DNA of 64,000 bases from Argopecten irradians (Eukaryota > Mollusca > Bivalvia > Pectinida > Pectinidae), in NCBI RefSeq assembly GCF_041381155.1, contig NC_091137.1, positions 11,279,765-11,343,764 on the forward strand, given 5' to 3'. How positions within the stretch are numbered: position 1 is the first letter of the stretch; the number at the start of each line of letters is the position of its first letter. A program made the position numbers and the translations under genes. The notes below the pieces were generated by a model, which saw only the letters and a program-made list of their open reading frames with translations, made no database searches and was not told where the DNA came from. This document shows positions 48,291-59,905 of the stretch, piece after piece.

Positions 48291-50048
48291 CATTAATTAA
48301 TTCATTAATAATAATTTAGCTCAGGAGTAGGTCTAGTTTATACAGATAAATAAAATAGATTTTTGTATGAACAATTTTTTTAAAGAATTCAAATATATAT
48401 CATTGTCATTATCATCCGTCATAAATATTGCTCAAGGAGTTATAGCAATATATAGCTTAACACCTGTAAATGCCTTAACGAGATTTTAAAATGGAGAAAA
48501 CAAAATATCCAGAATTAAATTTGCTGTCGATGGATAGTGTATAACTATTTAAATAAAAACATAATGCCAGAATTACATATTACTGAACATGTACATGTTA
48601 TTTTGGGATTTGAATTTATTAATGAAGATTTGCCTTATTTGTACTGAATAACATATTTGAGTGTAAATGTCTGAACATTTTTCTGCAGTGAAAAGCTACC
48701 TCATGTATATATACCAGTGAGAGCCTTGATATTACTTTTACACATGTATAGATGTTTTATGATATATTTGTAGTTATTCCTCTGTTAGTGTTTAGATAGT
48801 GCAATGATGATGTCTTGTGAAGCTGCAGGTAGTCCGGTGATTCGTGTATTCCAGTGGTACAATGTCGCAGTATTATCAGTCAAGTTCAGGTTCAAGGGAA
48901 CACAAAGTTGTTACACAGCCAATAATGCTTCGCACGAATTTCATGTAAAATTCACACATTTCAAATTCAAACAATTTCATAAAATATTCACACAATTTTA
49001 TGTGAAATTCACAGTCATGTGAAATTCACGCAATTTCATGTAAAATTCACAAATTAATTATAACATTGATTATACAAATGTACATGCATGAACTTCATGA
49101 AATATTTTAACATAAATTTAATGTTTTTTGAACAGGCTCAGGTGAAATTACATTTTCACATGAATTTTTTTGCGTGATGGAAATTGCTTGTATACTGTCA
49201 CAATGAATGATTAAATCCGGTGAAAATATTTTGATGTTAAAATTTAACAAATACAAAATGTAAAAAAAACATTGCCCCTTAAAATGGTAAGAAAACATGT
49301 TGTTTCTTTGGCAATAAAACTGAAAAAAAAAATCATAATTTTACGTGGTGGATATTTTCTTTTGTAATTGGTCTCACAACTTTATTATACAATGTATAAT
49401 TTTGTTATGAAGAAGTACCATGTACATAAGGTACATGTTTTATGTTGTTTATTATGTACAATTTGTTATATATCTATGTATATGTGTTATATATGTGTGT
49501 GTGCTGAGTAAATGACACTTGATGCATTAAATAACACTTATCATACTCAAGTAAGAAAAAATTGAAAATGAAAAATTGAACTAAATAAAGAGACAAAGAT
49601 TACCAGGTTTTAATTGAGCAATTGTAATTTGGAATTAATGAATCTTATGTCATGAACATCTTACATCTTATCTCCCTTTGACTGAGTATTCTTCTTGGTA
49701 TTAATATAGATCAAATCTTCGAATTAGTTAGTGGCCAGTATACTATGCATCGACTTGAAAGGAAACTTATGTGAGTTATATAGATATGTGTATTTATATG
49801 TAATTGAGGTGTCAGATTCAGCCTTTACAAGTTTATCTCAGGGAATGTCTTGTAAAAAGAAATGTACATAATTATAATGTATCATTAATTGTGTGTACAG
49901 TTTTATTCTCTAGTGATTCACTCCTTTCCAAGTCTCAGGGATTTGATTTTAAAAAATATCTGTCTTTACATTATCTCTTTACATAGAGTTATCTACCCTT
50001 GCAAGTAGTTTCTACCTTCATATTTTCTCTGAAAACACATAACAATAC
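48291..50048. other. Intergenic, AT-rich
   Basis: No gene is supported. A degenerate tandem tract of TTTCATGTGAAATTCACA-like units of about 20 bp lies at 48938-49052. Confidence 0.45.
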
Positions 50049-50400
50049 TTAAAGATGCTCCACCGCCGACAGAACATAAATGATACTCATTATTTGAACA
50101 ATAATTGGTGTTTAATTGTGTATATGTATGTCTAATTAACACAAAAAGTATATAAGATAATTTATTTTGCTTTTGGTGCATGGGCAATCAGTAATTCATT
50201 CATATAGGATATAGTGCCAGGGAATTTTTTCGGGATGCAATTAATTATTTTTTATATTTTAAACTTTAAGTAAAATTAGAAGCTCAAACTTTTCAATGGT
50301 GTGAAGTAAGTAACTTTTGTAACTGAAGAAAAATACCAAATCGTCTGCTCCTGTTTTTGATAGTGAAAAAATAACATTTGTCAGCGGTGGAGCATCTTAA
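50049..50400. mobile_element. MITE family 3, complete copy
   Basis: TTAA at 50049-50052 and 50397-50400 flanks inverted termini AGATGCTCCACCGCCGACA and TGTCAGCGGTGGAGCATC. It is 352 bp, AT-rich inside and non-coding. Confidence 0.88.
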
Positions 50401-51552
50401 ATACCTACTGTAAGGGCAGTTAACTCTGTTATATACAAACACAGATTGTATTGAAGACTCAGGGTAGTACAGTTTTGAGAATCTGTTTGAAGGACAAGGG
50501 CTTGACGTATTCTAATGACCTTGAATTTGGGTCAAATGATAACCACCTTTTGTCCGTTAGTGAGGTTAGGGAAGACAACCCTATGTTGTGTATCAGATTT
50601 TATGTTCTGTTTTGGCTTGTGTAGAGATAGTAACCCATCTACATATTTTATTTTTTTCTTGTTATGTTTTGCATTGATTTTACCCAATACTCAAGATTTT
50701 TTATGACATATTGTACTTAACTTGTATTTCGAAAAATAATGGGTATTACAAAATAGTGACATCTTGACTGCATTTAACCAATTACTCGACTGTGATACAG
50801 ACTTCGTATACTAATGTTTTGCCTTAATTCTGTCCGACTTACATATGCCTTAACTTCATTTTAGAAAAAAAAGGTTTTGGCTAGTATAAGACTTAACAAA
50901 TACATATTGTGAATTTGTCATATTGAAATCAAAAACTACAGAGGCCAGATTATAGGAAGGCATTTCATTAATTGTATGTTGTTTCAGATTTCTTTGATTA
51001 GATTACATCATCCAAGTTTTATTCACAAAATAGAAATGTCCTCTTTGGTAAACTAATGTTTAAATGACTCCAAAGTACAATTGTACTTATAAAAAGTCTT
51101 GTATTGACAATTTCCATCAAAGAGTTTCATTTATATTCTCACTTACAAGCCTTTCTTTCTACATATATTATGTATACAATTTGTTTGTACAACATCTTAT
51201 GGAAATGAAGATATTCTAAAGCAATGTTCTCTTGTTCTTTTGTTTTACTAGGCATTACTTCAATATGGAAGTTAAAAAAAAGGTCATTTTAAGAAAATCT
51301 AAATATGTGCCATATCCAAGATTGAAGTAAGTGAAAAAGAAAGAAGCCTATGTAGATACATGTAAAACCTTTTTTGCCTATTTTCATTACGTGTATATTG
51401 GCACACTGTGAATTTTTACTGAACCATGTTAACTATCACTGTGCATTTCACCACGAGTCCTCCACATCTGAGTCTCAAGTTTGTATCCCATTTAGTTGCA
51501 GTTGCCAGTTACTAACTTGGTCGTTAGTTTTCCCCTACCAATAAACCTGTCC
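50401..51552. other. Intergenic, nothing recognised
   Basis: AT-rich sequence with no open frame, RNA gene or repeat that I can support. Confidence 0.4.
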
Positions 51553-51897
51553 TTAAAGTGAACAGTCGGGCAAGGATGGTTAAAGTCGGTAAAAATGATG
51601 TGAATGTATCCAGTATAATTTCTTATGAAATGGAAAAATAAAATCTCTCGTCAAAATCTGTCTGCGTACGAAGAAATTAATTTAAAGTATGGAAATTCTA
51701 AAACGTCCTCCCGGCTCACTATGTCCGTGGGTACATTTCCACGCAGCCTCGTTTTCAATGCTTTCAACTTTTCTGTACTTTAATGGTCAGAACTGGGAAA
51801 CTAAGCAGAACTTGACCGTCGTATTAATATGTGAGAACTTTTGGAAGGCCAATGAACGCATTTAGACTGGTTTTCTTTGCCCAACTATTCACTTTAA
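51553..51897. mobile_element. MITE family 2, complete copy
   Basis: TTAA at both ends with inverted termini AGTGAACAGTCGGGCAA and TTGCCCAACTATTCACT. It is 345 bp, the same length as the inverted copy at 9512-9856 and highly similar throughout. Confidence 0.9.
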
Positions 51898-52268
51898 ATA
51901 ACCCCTACTGATAATAGGGTAATACACCAGTCAAACAAAACCAACCTGATCGAGTGAAAAGTAGGAAGTAATTTCGATCAGAATGACAAAAATATGGTGA
52001 CAAGAGAGATGCTAGGACATCAAGTGAATTGGAAGTAGCTTTGTAAGGCAACATCCACTGCATTATACTGTTGTCCAGAATTACTTTATAGTAAAAAGCT
52101 CCTGATGTTTGTGAGATCAATTTCAGCTCTCAAAATATGTACTCCTTTTTGCAGTACACAGTTAATACATGTTGAATGATAAAACACAAGAAAAAACTGT
52201 TGTTAATTTATTATGAAAACTTAAAAGACATCTTAAAATAAGCGAAGGTTCAAGTGAGATTTGAGATT

Positions 52269-52589
52269 TCATTTCCCCCATCTGCCAGGAAACATGATGA
52301 CCGTGTGTGGTTCTCTGGCGTTGATATACTTGATCAGCTCTGCACAATCCTCAGACTGACAATGAACCTCTACTCCTCGGAGTTGTCTTTCCTTGTTTCC
52401 ATTGACCTGACTCTGAGCATCAGTTGGTTGTCTCCCCTTGGAGTCTGGCATCACAACAATTTTGGGTTGTCTGCCCATTACATCGATAGTGTGAGGGACG
52501 GTTGGTTCTTTGTGTGGTAGGACCGGAACACCACTGACGTATACAGTAGATAATGTAGCGATGGTGATGATGGCAACGTAGCTGTACAT
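52269..52589 (-). CDS. Secreted peptide precursor with C-terminal two-cysteine, amidated peptide (106 aa)
   Basis: ATG 52589 opens an N-terminal signal peptide (MYSYVAIITIATLSTVYVSG, likely cut before VPVLP). A polar propeptide follows with a repeated GRQP motif (about residues 39 and 53), then KERQLR as a probable convertase site. The C-terminal peptide is about 35 residues: GVEVHCQSEDCAELIKYINA followed by REPHTVIMFPGRWGK. The final Gly-Lys before the stop is a classic signal for Lys trimming and amidation, predicting a Trp-amide end, and the two cysteines would close a small ring. ATG 52589 lies 6 nt inside an exon that begins after the acceptor TACTTTACAG (boundary 52595). A poly(A) signal is at about 52206-52211 (plus-strand TTTATT). 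The design fits a neuropeptide or hormone; no known family is recognised. Confidence 0.75.
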   Translation of the reverse strand: MYSYVAIITIATLSTVYVSGVPVLPHKEPTVPHTIDVMGRQPKIVVMPDSKGRQPTDAQSQVNGNKERQLRGVEVHCQSEDCAELIKYINAREPHTVIMFPGRWGK

Positions 52590-53182
52590 ATTTATCTGTA
52601 AAGTATCCAAATGTTCATAAATCGTAACTTTTCAAATAAGTAGCGTTTTATCCAGAGGATTTAACAGTCTACAAAATGCGAATCGCAATGGGTGCTGTAC
52701 TGTAAAGGAAAGGCATCATCATCATCGTCATTAAAATATTCAGAGTAATTGAACTAACGAACTATCTATCTACATCATTGTAAAATAATTAAAGAGGAAA
52801 TTTATCAATGAAAAAGAGCAAAATATCAAAAACAGATCATAGGAAAAACCAGAGGTTTATTATGGTTTGTACACGTGGAATAATAGATGCCAAAATATTT
52901 CTTTCTATTATACTGAAATAATTGAATTTAAGAAACTTCATAAAAATCCTTTACTCGGAAGAACATCTAAACTGATGCAACTTAACAAAACTATATATTT
53001 ATTTTTTCTATATTTAGTTATTATTAATACGCAAATAATAATAATAAGATTGATTTAAAATTAATTTAAAATAATTTAAAATTAAATAATATTTACATAA
53101 AATACATAATTAAACAATGATAGAGGTAGGTAATATCTGATGTTTAAACACCAATAAAACCACCACTGAAATTGTACTTACA

Positions 53183-53291
53183 TCAGGCCCTATACCGCCC
53201 GCAGTATGGCCGTAGTGTGATGGTGAAGAGGCTACTCGGTCGGAATTGAAAATTTAATTTGCTAAGTACACTAAGCCCCGCCATATTTATA
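53183..53291 (-). promoter_or_regulatory. TATA box and non-coding first exon of the minus-strand peptide gene
   Basis: On the minus strand TATAAATA (53284-53291) is followed about 100 bases on by the donor CCTGAT/GTAAGT (53177-53182). Together they define a 5'UTR exon of about 75 nt (53183 to about 53258). The intron of about 590 bp ends just before the coding exon. Confidence 0.6.
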
Positions 53292-54307
53292 CATGTGAGT
53301 GAGATAAGGTCAGGACCCCCAGGCCGCCTTGGGTAGAACACTTGTATTTACTTTACCAAAAGAAAGCTATTTCTGTCTGAATATCTACCATTCAGTGTCG
53401 GTATGTGACAGACTTCCTTTATGACGTATGTATCTGTCAGGTTTAGTAAACAATTGATGGATTGTCATCATGTCAAATGTGGTTAATCCACAGGGTCCGT
53501 ATCCGAGATAAAATTATCTCACTTTTATACAGATTAAGACAGGTGAAAGAGTATAAAAATATTTACACTGATAGATAATTAAGAAAAGAGAATACTATTA
53601 TATTTCCGCAAATAATTTTGTTTTGCAAAATCGACATCTTTTTGTTATCATTTTAACTCTTAGTTATAAATCGGCTATATGATCTTTATTACGATATGGT
53701 TATCAAAAAAGCGCCAACTAAGATGGTTAAAAAGTTTTGATGTTCTATAATTTACGTTCATCATAACTCAATTTGAGGACATGTAATACAACCAGTATAG
53801 AGGACATGTTTTGAGATGCCGAAATGAAAGAAAGATGTAAGGTACATCATTATCATATAATTTAATATTGATAGAATAAAGGTATTCGTAACATTGTTAC
53901 TTTATACATATCCAACGATAGTTTGTTGCAGGATTCCACCCTACATAGTTCATTATGTTGATAATCTTCTGTCGAAATCATCCTCCAAAGGAAAAGCTAC
54001 GACCCAAATGAGCTTAGTGAATATTTTTTATTGATAAGTTTTTTTTATTAGAACTTGTAGAACGATTCGGTATAAACAACAGCTGGATTTTTAGTTGTAC
54101 TGTCTTTGACACATTATGTTTATTTACATACATTCTATATTTTGAGATGATCCAAAATTATATCCATCTTCCCTGTTGTATTTTGCACCAAAAACGATAA
54201 CCAGAAGACGTAATTTAACTTTATTAAAACTGTTTGAGCGAAATAACCTTATAAATTATAGAATAGTATCTAGATTCCAGAAGGCGCTGATTGACTAAAA
54301 AAACACC
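53292..54307. other. Intergenic, nothing recognised
   Basis: AT-rich sequence with no supported gene or repeat. Confidence 0.4.
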
Positions 54308-54520
54308 TCATCCACCTAGTCGATCAGGTGTCATTATTTCTGAGTGGCGATATTTAGGAGGAATCTTTAGTTTGCGGTCGTTGAGGCTGCTGTGATGGTT
54401 GTCTGTGTCACAAAGAACAACGGAATCATCAATACTGTGTCCTTTCTGGAGAAGTGTTGGTCCGTTTATTTTACTCGATGTTGAGTTGACACGGTCTTTC
54501 TCTGAATCAACTTCCGGAGG
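54308..54520 (-). pseudogene. Coding-like stretch of 70 codons without a start
   Basis: Between two stops the minus strand reads 70 codons with a soluble, protein-like composition: PPEVDSEKDRVNSTSSKING, then PTLLQKGHSIDDSVVLCDTD, and a proline/charged end. Base composition is higher in GC than the flanks. There is no ATG and no clear acceptor, so it may be a terminal exon with unseen partners or a gene relic. No family is assigned. Confidence 0.25.
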
Positions 54521-55062
54521 TCATTTGACATCCGTGGTAGACTTGGTTTAGTAAGCTAGTATAGGATCTGGGTGCTGGGCGATTTTATCTAAATATCTTC
54601 TCCTGTTGTATCTGAAACTTGCATGTCTTCCTGGAATATATTGTCTTTGGAGTTATTGATTGATATTGGTAAGGATGAGGTTTAAAGTATCCTGATATAA
54701 TAATTTCTAGTATCAAACATTAATTACTTCTTTCACATCACTGATTGTTTGATGCCTTTTTTTATCAAAATTTAAAATAAGTTCCTTAATGTTTGGGTAC
54801 CAGTCAGGTTAGCTTCTCTCCAATCTACATTGTTGATGTCGGGACAACGACATATGGAAAACATTTCCCAAGACCGATACTAAGACAGATCGGATAGTCG
54901 ACAGGGAAGGCCAAGCTCTATTTACCAGAAAGAGAAGCACCAGACAGAAAAAGTCCGGCCTCTATATCTGACTTCTGTCTGCTGTAGCTCCTGGAACTCA
55001 TTTCACCAACCACATAATAAACCATGAAGAAATAACATCTTCTGTCACCTGCACCATGGTTT

Positions 55063-55298
55063 CATTTCGTACCAAAGTGATCCTGTAAAACATAATTGTA
55101 TGGATTGGACATTTCGTACCAAAGCGATCCTGTGATACATAATTATATGAATTGGACATTTCGTACCAAAGCGATCCTGTGATACATAATTATATGGATT
55201 ATACATTTCGTACCAAAGCGATCCTGTGATACATAATTATATGGATTAGACATTTCGTACCAAAGCGATCCTGTGATGCATAATTATATGGGTTGGAC
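55063..55298. repeat. 47-bp tandem repeat, five copies
   Basis: Five units each contain CATTTCGTACCAAAGCGATC followed by CTGTGATACATAATTATATG. They lie directly upstream of the LINE fragment and may be an amplified internal or flanking segment of it. Confidence 0.92.
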
Positions 55299-56095
55299 TT
55301 TGTTGAAGATATTACATTTGTCACAATGAACATGGTACACAAGAAGCAGACGGATTTTCCTGCCATGGACTTCTCTAAGGCCTTTGACAAAAGCCTATCG
55401 CATACTGCTCATTCACAAGCTACACAAATATGTCTCCATTCAGATAACACATGGATGAGGCTTTACTACCTAATCGATAGTCAACACAAAATAGGCTGAT
55501 GTAGTTGATTTGGAAACATGGAATAGTGTAGACGTAACCTATAGAATACCTCAGGAACCAGTCATGATGAATTATCAGCCTCCCTCACCTCCTTTACATC
55601 AATAAAACTCCACTTAATGTCACTTCAGACATCAACACCATCTTACAACAACCAGCAAGATATCAACAAATACTAAAATACTCAACCCCCCATTGTCTAA
55701 CACTGAAAGCAGTTGCATCGACCTAATACCTCATATACATGAACGTATCAAACCAAAAAGCTACCAACTGAAGAATATATAAGTTTAAGTATGGGACTCG
55801 TACCAACATAAAAGACATTGATAGACTACCATGTATGCCACCATCCCATACAGGCTAATGGTAACACCATATTAGATTGCATTGGATGAACATCAAATGC
55901 AAGCCAGAAGACAGAAAACAAGGCTTTGCATGGCGATCAAGGTCAATCACAATCTTGTAAATTCCACTTTCAAGAATGATCACGATACTGCATACCAAAT
56001 GAAATATTGTAGTGGCTATAGGAAGACATCATTTTGACTATCTGACATCAGGGAATGGAACTTACATGACTGAATGTTTTCTGATCAACTTTCTT
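55290..56095 (+). mobile_element. Decayed LINE (non-LTR retrotransposon) reverse-transcriptase fragment
   Basis: Pieces of a LINE reverse transcriptase are visible in several frames: KQTDFPAMDFSKAFDK (RT motif 3 region), LLIHKLHKY just after, LLYINKTPLNVTSDI (upstream of the catalytic box), YGTRTNIKDIDRL, and near the end a stretch resembling the thumb and C-terminal region. The FADD catalytic box and much of the palm are missing. At least four frame breaks and stops make it inactive. The overall pattern fits the Jockey/CR1 group of mollusc LINEs. Confidence 0.8.
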
Positions 56096-56402
56096 TAGCG
56101 TTTCGTGTATTGAGTGTCAATAGTTTATCTGTTTTCAATATTGAACTATGTACATTCTTTTAATGGTCATTGTAGACATTAATATGCAGAAGAAGAAACA
56201 GAAATTATTTCAACAACTGCAGCTAGACTCATCGGCTAATTATACGCCCAGAAAATAGTTCTTCATTCAGCAGCAGTAATTTTGTTACCTGAATTTGGGT
56301 GAGTTTGGCAAAATAAGTTCCTTTCTGTCTTAGTCATAAAAAGTCTACTTCGAGAAAAGTCGTCAGGAAGTGTCGCCGCAATGTTATAATGGCCATGTTT
56401 TA

Positions 56403-57003
56403 TTAAAGTCCAACTACGTTTCAGAAACGACTTTTAATTCTATCTGTCAGTTTTAGTCAACTAACGTGCGGTATTTAGGACGGTGGCGAGAAACACAAAA
56501 CGACCCTCGTTAGAAAAATTACCATTTGATTTATTTCAATAGAATTGTTCATAGTTACTATACTAGTTCTTTTTAACATAAAAACTCTAATGCATGGCTG
56601 TGACAATTGCGATGAAGAAAAAAATACTTATTTATTGCAATGCATATCAGAATATATATCTGAAACCAAAAGATTTTTTTAGGTTTCTCTTCTATGATAT
56701 GTTGGGGAGATACACTAATAATAATATTAATTTATAATGTAATGTTAAATGTTAAAATATTTTGTTGATAATTGTACTATACCGGATTTGTTTGGAGATG
56801 GCTAATATAGGCTTTGTCTGTTGCCAAATTCATTTGCATATTATTTGCAATAAAATTTGTGGAAATTGATAATTGTTCAGAAGGTGACGATACGTGTAGT
56901 ATTAGCGGTAAGTTATTAACTTTTGCGACTCTACAAAATTACCAATCTCGTTTTACATTCCCCTTTTAAAAATAAAACGCCGTTTTTGTACGGTAGTAAC
57001 CTT
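56403..57003. mobile_element. MITE family 1, older copy carrying an insertion
   Basis: The element begins at TTAA 56403-56406 with AGTCCAACTACGTTTCAGAA. It shares the interior GTGCGGTATTTAGGACGG with the other copies. A block at 56552-56870 is foreign. The element resumes AATTGTTCAGAAGGTGACGA and ends near GTACGGTAGTAACCTTTA, diverged. Internal order is partly deleted compared with complete copies. Confidence 0.7.
56552..56870 (+). mobile_element. 5'-truncated LINE tail inserted in a MITE
   Basis: About 320 bp is flanked by the direct repeat AATTGTTCA (56543-56551 and 56871-56879), consistent with a LINE target duplication. It encodes a RT-tail-like MHGCDNCDEEKNTYLLQCIS (Cys-x2-Cys-x8-11-Cys type motif) before an AT-rich end. 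Confidence 0.6.
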
Positions 57004-58703
57004 TATGTTGTGTGTTTTTGTTGGATACGTGTTATTGACATACATATGGCTACTTAAATTTTTCTTTACTAATCACCATTTAGAATAATTCCGGAGTTGT
57101 AAAGTGGTATGATGCCTCATAGTTTTACAAAGCAGTCCAGATTTTTCGATCAATCCTAAATTCTGGAAACCATTTTAATGACTAGTATACTATGATAAAA
57201 AGAAATGTTTATATTTTATTACTTGTAAATGTGTTTTCATTATTGAGCTAATAACCGTATTGAATACTGTACATGCCGCGATTCTAATATTGCTGGACTG
57301 ATGTTTCACTATGTATTCTTATCTAAATATGTCAATATCGCAGAAAATTAAAAACCTTTAATAAACATTTGCCGATTATTTCATTTCATGATGTCCCGGT
57401 TATATTATTCCCAATATAGACGTTTTTAATTATTGTGCATTAATTTTAATTACTGTTTTCAAAATGTCTTCTTTTAATAATCAAAGGTTACTTCTTTTCA
57501 ATTTTATCAAATTGGCAAAGCTATATCCTATCTAAAATGACACTCTTTAATTAAAAAGATTTTAAGGTTCTTCAGTCCCCTTGAACATGCTAGGCGCACG
57601 TTAAGAATGGGTGTACTATCCCTCCATTGTAACCCGTATAAAGTCACATTGTCACGCTAACGTCGGGGTAGACAGCCAGTAGTATTAGGAGTGGAGATTT
57701 ATTTAGATCGGGCGTACTTTATTTTGAGTCGGATTGATGAGGAATTGAGGAGGAAACAAGCCCACGACTTCCCTGATAAGGTCAAACATTTTAATGCAGT
57801 GAGGAGATAAATGTATCCCAAAATAATCCGCCACGAGAGGCCACGAAGGGCCAACGTGTGGGGGACGCTCCTTTATACGTTGAAAAATATGAGAAATATT
57901 TTATAAACTTAATGTTTGAAAATAAAAAATACCCTTAATATTGACTCAACTGTAATACAAATATTTCATATTTCATATGATTAAAAAAAACCTTGATCAT
58001 GTTCATGAAAAAACGATGTTGAAAATGGGTCCATGATGTACTATATGGAATAGCAAAAACTATCAAACTATATTATTTTGAAATTCAATAAATATGACTA
58101 TTTTCAACTCTTTCACATCTTTAAGAACATATTTACAGTATTTACCTTCAACTGTGTTTTTCTAAATTAAGCATATTTTAAATTGCAAATGTAATGAAGG
58201 TTAATATCGTGGAAATAACTAGTTTGATTATTGACAGAGGTGATTATTCTGACAAATTAAAATCATAATTTCAAACTTTATAGTATTTTAGAGGTACAGG
58301 CCAGAACACTAAGCTCTCTTACTTTGTATGATTATTTTTTTATTTCGCCTTTTCCCATGATTTGCGTGATTTTGAATTTAGGCCTGTATTATTATTCACT
58401 AGAATTTGTTGAATTTTATCTACGATAAACACATTTTAGATATTCGTTCCATATTTCAGAATCCCTAGCATAGCCTCAATCTATATCACACCATACGATT
58501 TGATGTGACGAATAGTTCCCTAAGTAGAAATCGGGAGCTCAAAAAGACGCGATATTGAACAAACATGGATTCTTTGGTGAAGATAGCTACATAAGGTGTG
58601 CACTAAAAGCGGATTTAACTTCAAAAAGATTGACATGTGTATCTAATCATTAAAACATGAAAGAAAACGACATCAACCGTTCGCCTAGTCATTTTCTTCG
58701 GGA
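57004..58703. other. Intergenic, AT-rich, no gene seen
   Basis: There is no supported reading frame. A GC-richer patch at 57640-57850 has no recognised function. Confidence 0.4.
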
Positions 58704-58799
58704 TATAAAAGTAGTATTTGGACTAAATCCAGTTTAATGAAAAGCTTGGTGGACTTGACCAGATACCGGACGGTTTGAGACGCAAGTTGAACCACGTTG
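58704..58799 (+). promoter_or_regulatory. TATA box and non-coding first exon of the plus-strand peptide gene
   Basis: TATAAAA at 58704-58710 is followed by a donor at 58800 (CACGTTG/GTAAGTA), giving a 5'UTR exon of about 65 nt. The intron (58800-59200) ends in TTCATTCACAG immediately before the ATG. Confidence 0.65.
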
Positions 58800-58848
58800 G
58801 TAAGTAATACTATTTTTTTATGTATATTTTGTAACAATTTGTTCACAT

Positions 58849-58966
58849 TAATGGTCAAAACTGGACACCGTAAGCAGAACTTGACCATAATTATGGTATG
58901 CAATGACTTTTGGAAGGCCAAAGAACGCATTTAGACTGGTTTCCTTTGCCCGACTATTCACTTTAA
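58849..58966. mobile_element. MITE family 2, truncated copy
   Basis: Only the right third is present: GGTCAAAACTGGACACCGTA through AAGAACGCATTTAGACTGGT to TTGCCCGACTATTCACT and TTAA (58963-58966). It sits in the 5'UTR intron of the plus-strand peptide gene. Confidence 0.85.
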
Positions 58967-59200
58967 TAATAATACGTCGATATATATTACCAGTAGAAGC
59001 CAAATCATTTATACCCACACTGATATGTCATGGCGCATTTAGAAAGTGACCAAGAAAGTTTTTCATGTTCTATAAAACTGCAGCGTCAAATATGAAATGA
59101 TGAATACCGAAAACCGAGATCCGATATAACGGACTTAATTGTTTACAGAAAACAATTCTGATGCCTTCATTATTTAGGTGATATTCTCTTTCATTCACAG

Positions 59201-59683
59201 ATGATGCATCGAACTTTGATTGTTACTTTATTGGCGCTGGTGCCTTGTTTAGCAATGCCCATAATAGACAACTCGGGTAAGCAAATGGATGCACTTCATA
59301 CGAATCACATGTTTAAAGATGCCACAAATATGGATACCGTCAGTTTAACAAATTGGGATTCTCATTGGCAAGGTAACGATGTCCTGGACACTAAAATGAA
59401 ACACGATTTCAGTGAACCCGAGACTAGAGAACCACCACAAGAACTTAAGGCGTTTATTGGTCCTTGGAAGAGTGTGAATTCACTAGATAAAATGGAATCT
59501 GATTTACCTGACGTCATTCTACCGAATGATGACACGTGGAGTGCACGTGAGAGGCGTAGTAACGGTTTCCTCACTGTCAATGTGAACTGTAGTGAACACC
59601 CAGATCTGTGTCAGCAGGCTGTAGCCTGGTTACAACAACACGACAGGCAGGTACCCGCATCCCTGTTACAATGGCAAGGATAA
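59201..59683 (+). CDS. Secreted peptide precursor with furin-type site and C-terminal two-cysteine, amidated peptide (160 aa)
   Basis: A signal peptide (MMHRTLIVTLLALVPCLAMP) is followed by an acidic/polar propeptide of about 95 residues and the convertase site RERR (about residues 116-119). The last ~41 residues form the candidate peptide: SNGFLTVNVNCSEHPDLCQQ then AVAWLQQHDRQVPASLLQWQG. The terminal Gly before the stop predicts a Gln-amide; two cysteines 7 apart could form a ring and the middle looks helical. The coding region is one exon, starting at the first base after the acceptor. AATAAA at 59881-59886 gives a 3'UTR of about 200 nt. The C-terminal part aligns with the 52269-52589 product. 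It is a neuropeptide/hormone candidate; a calcitonin-like layout is possible but unproven. Confidence 0.82.
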   Translation: MMHRTLIVTLLALVPCLAMPIIDNSGKQMDALHTNHMFKDATNMDTVSLTNWDSHWQGNDVLDTKMKHDFSEPETREPPQELKAFIGPWKSVNSLDKMESDLPDVILPNDDTWSARERRSNGFLTVNVNCSEHPDLCQQAVAWLQQHDRQVPASLLQWQG

Positions 59684-59905
59684 CCACAGTAAAAAAGTGA
59701 AGGAATCTCGGACTGTATAATCAAATCTCTCATTAAAAAAGACGGGTTGAATTGGTCCTTTTCTTTTCATGTATAATAAAATAACGATTTTTGATTTATT
59801 TTTAAAGGAAATACCAACTGTGAAGCAATTTTGATGTATCTTAATTTATTTCTGATTTTAACAAGTTATATGTTAGAACAAATAAAGAACTTTGTCAGTG
59901 CGCAG

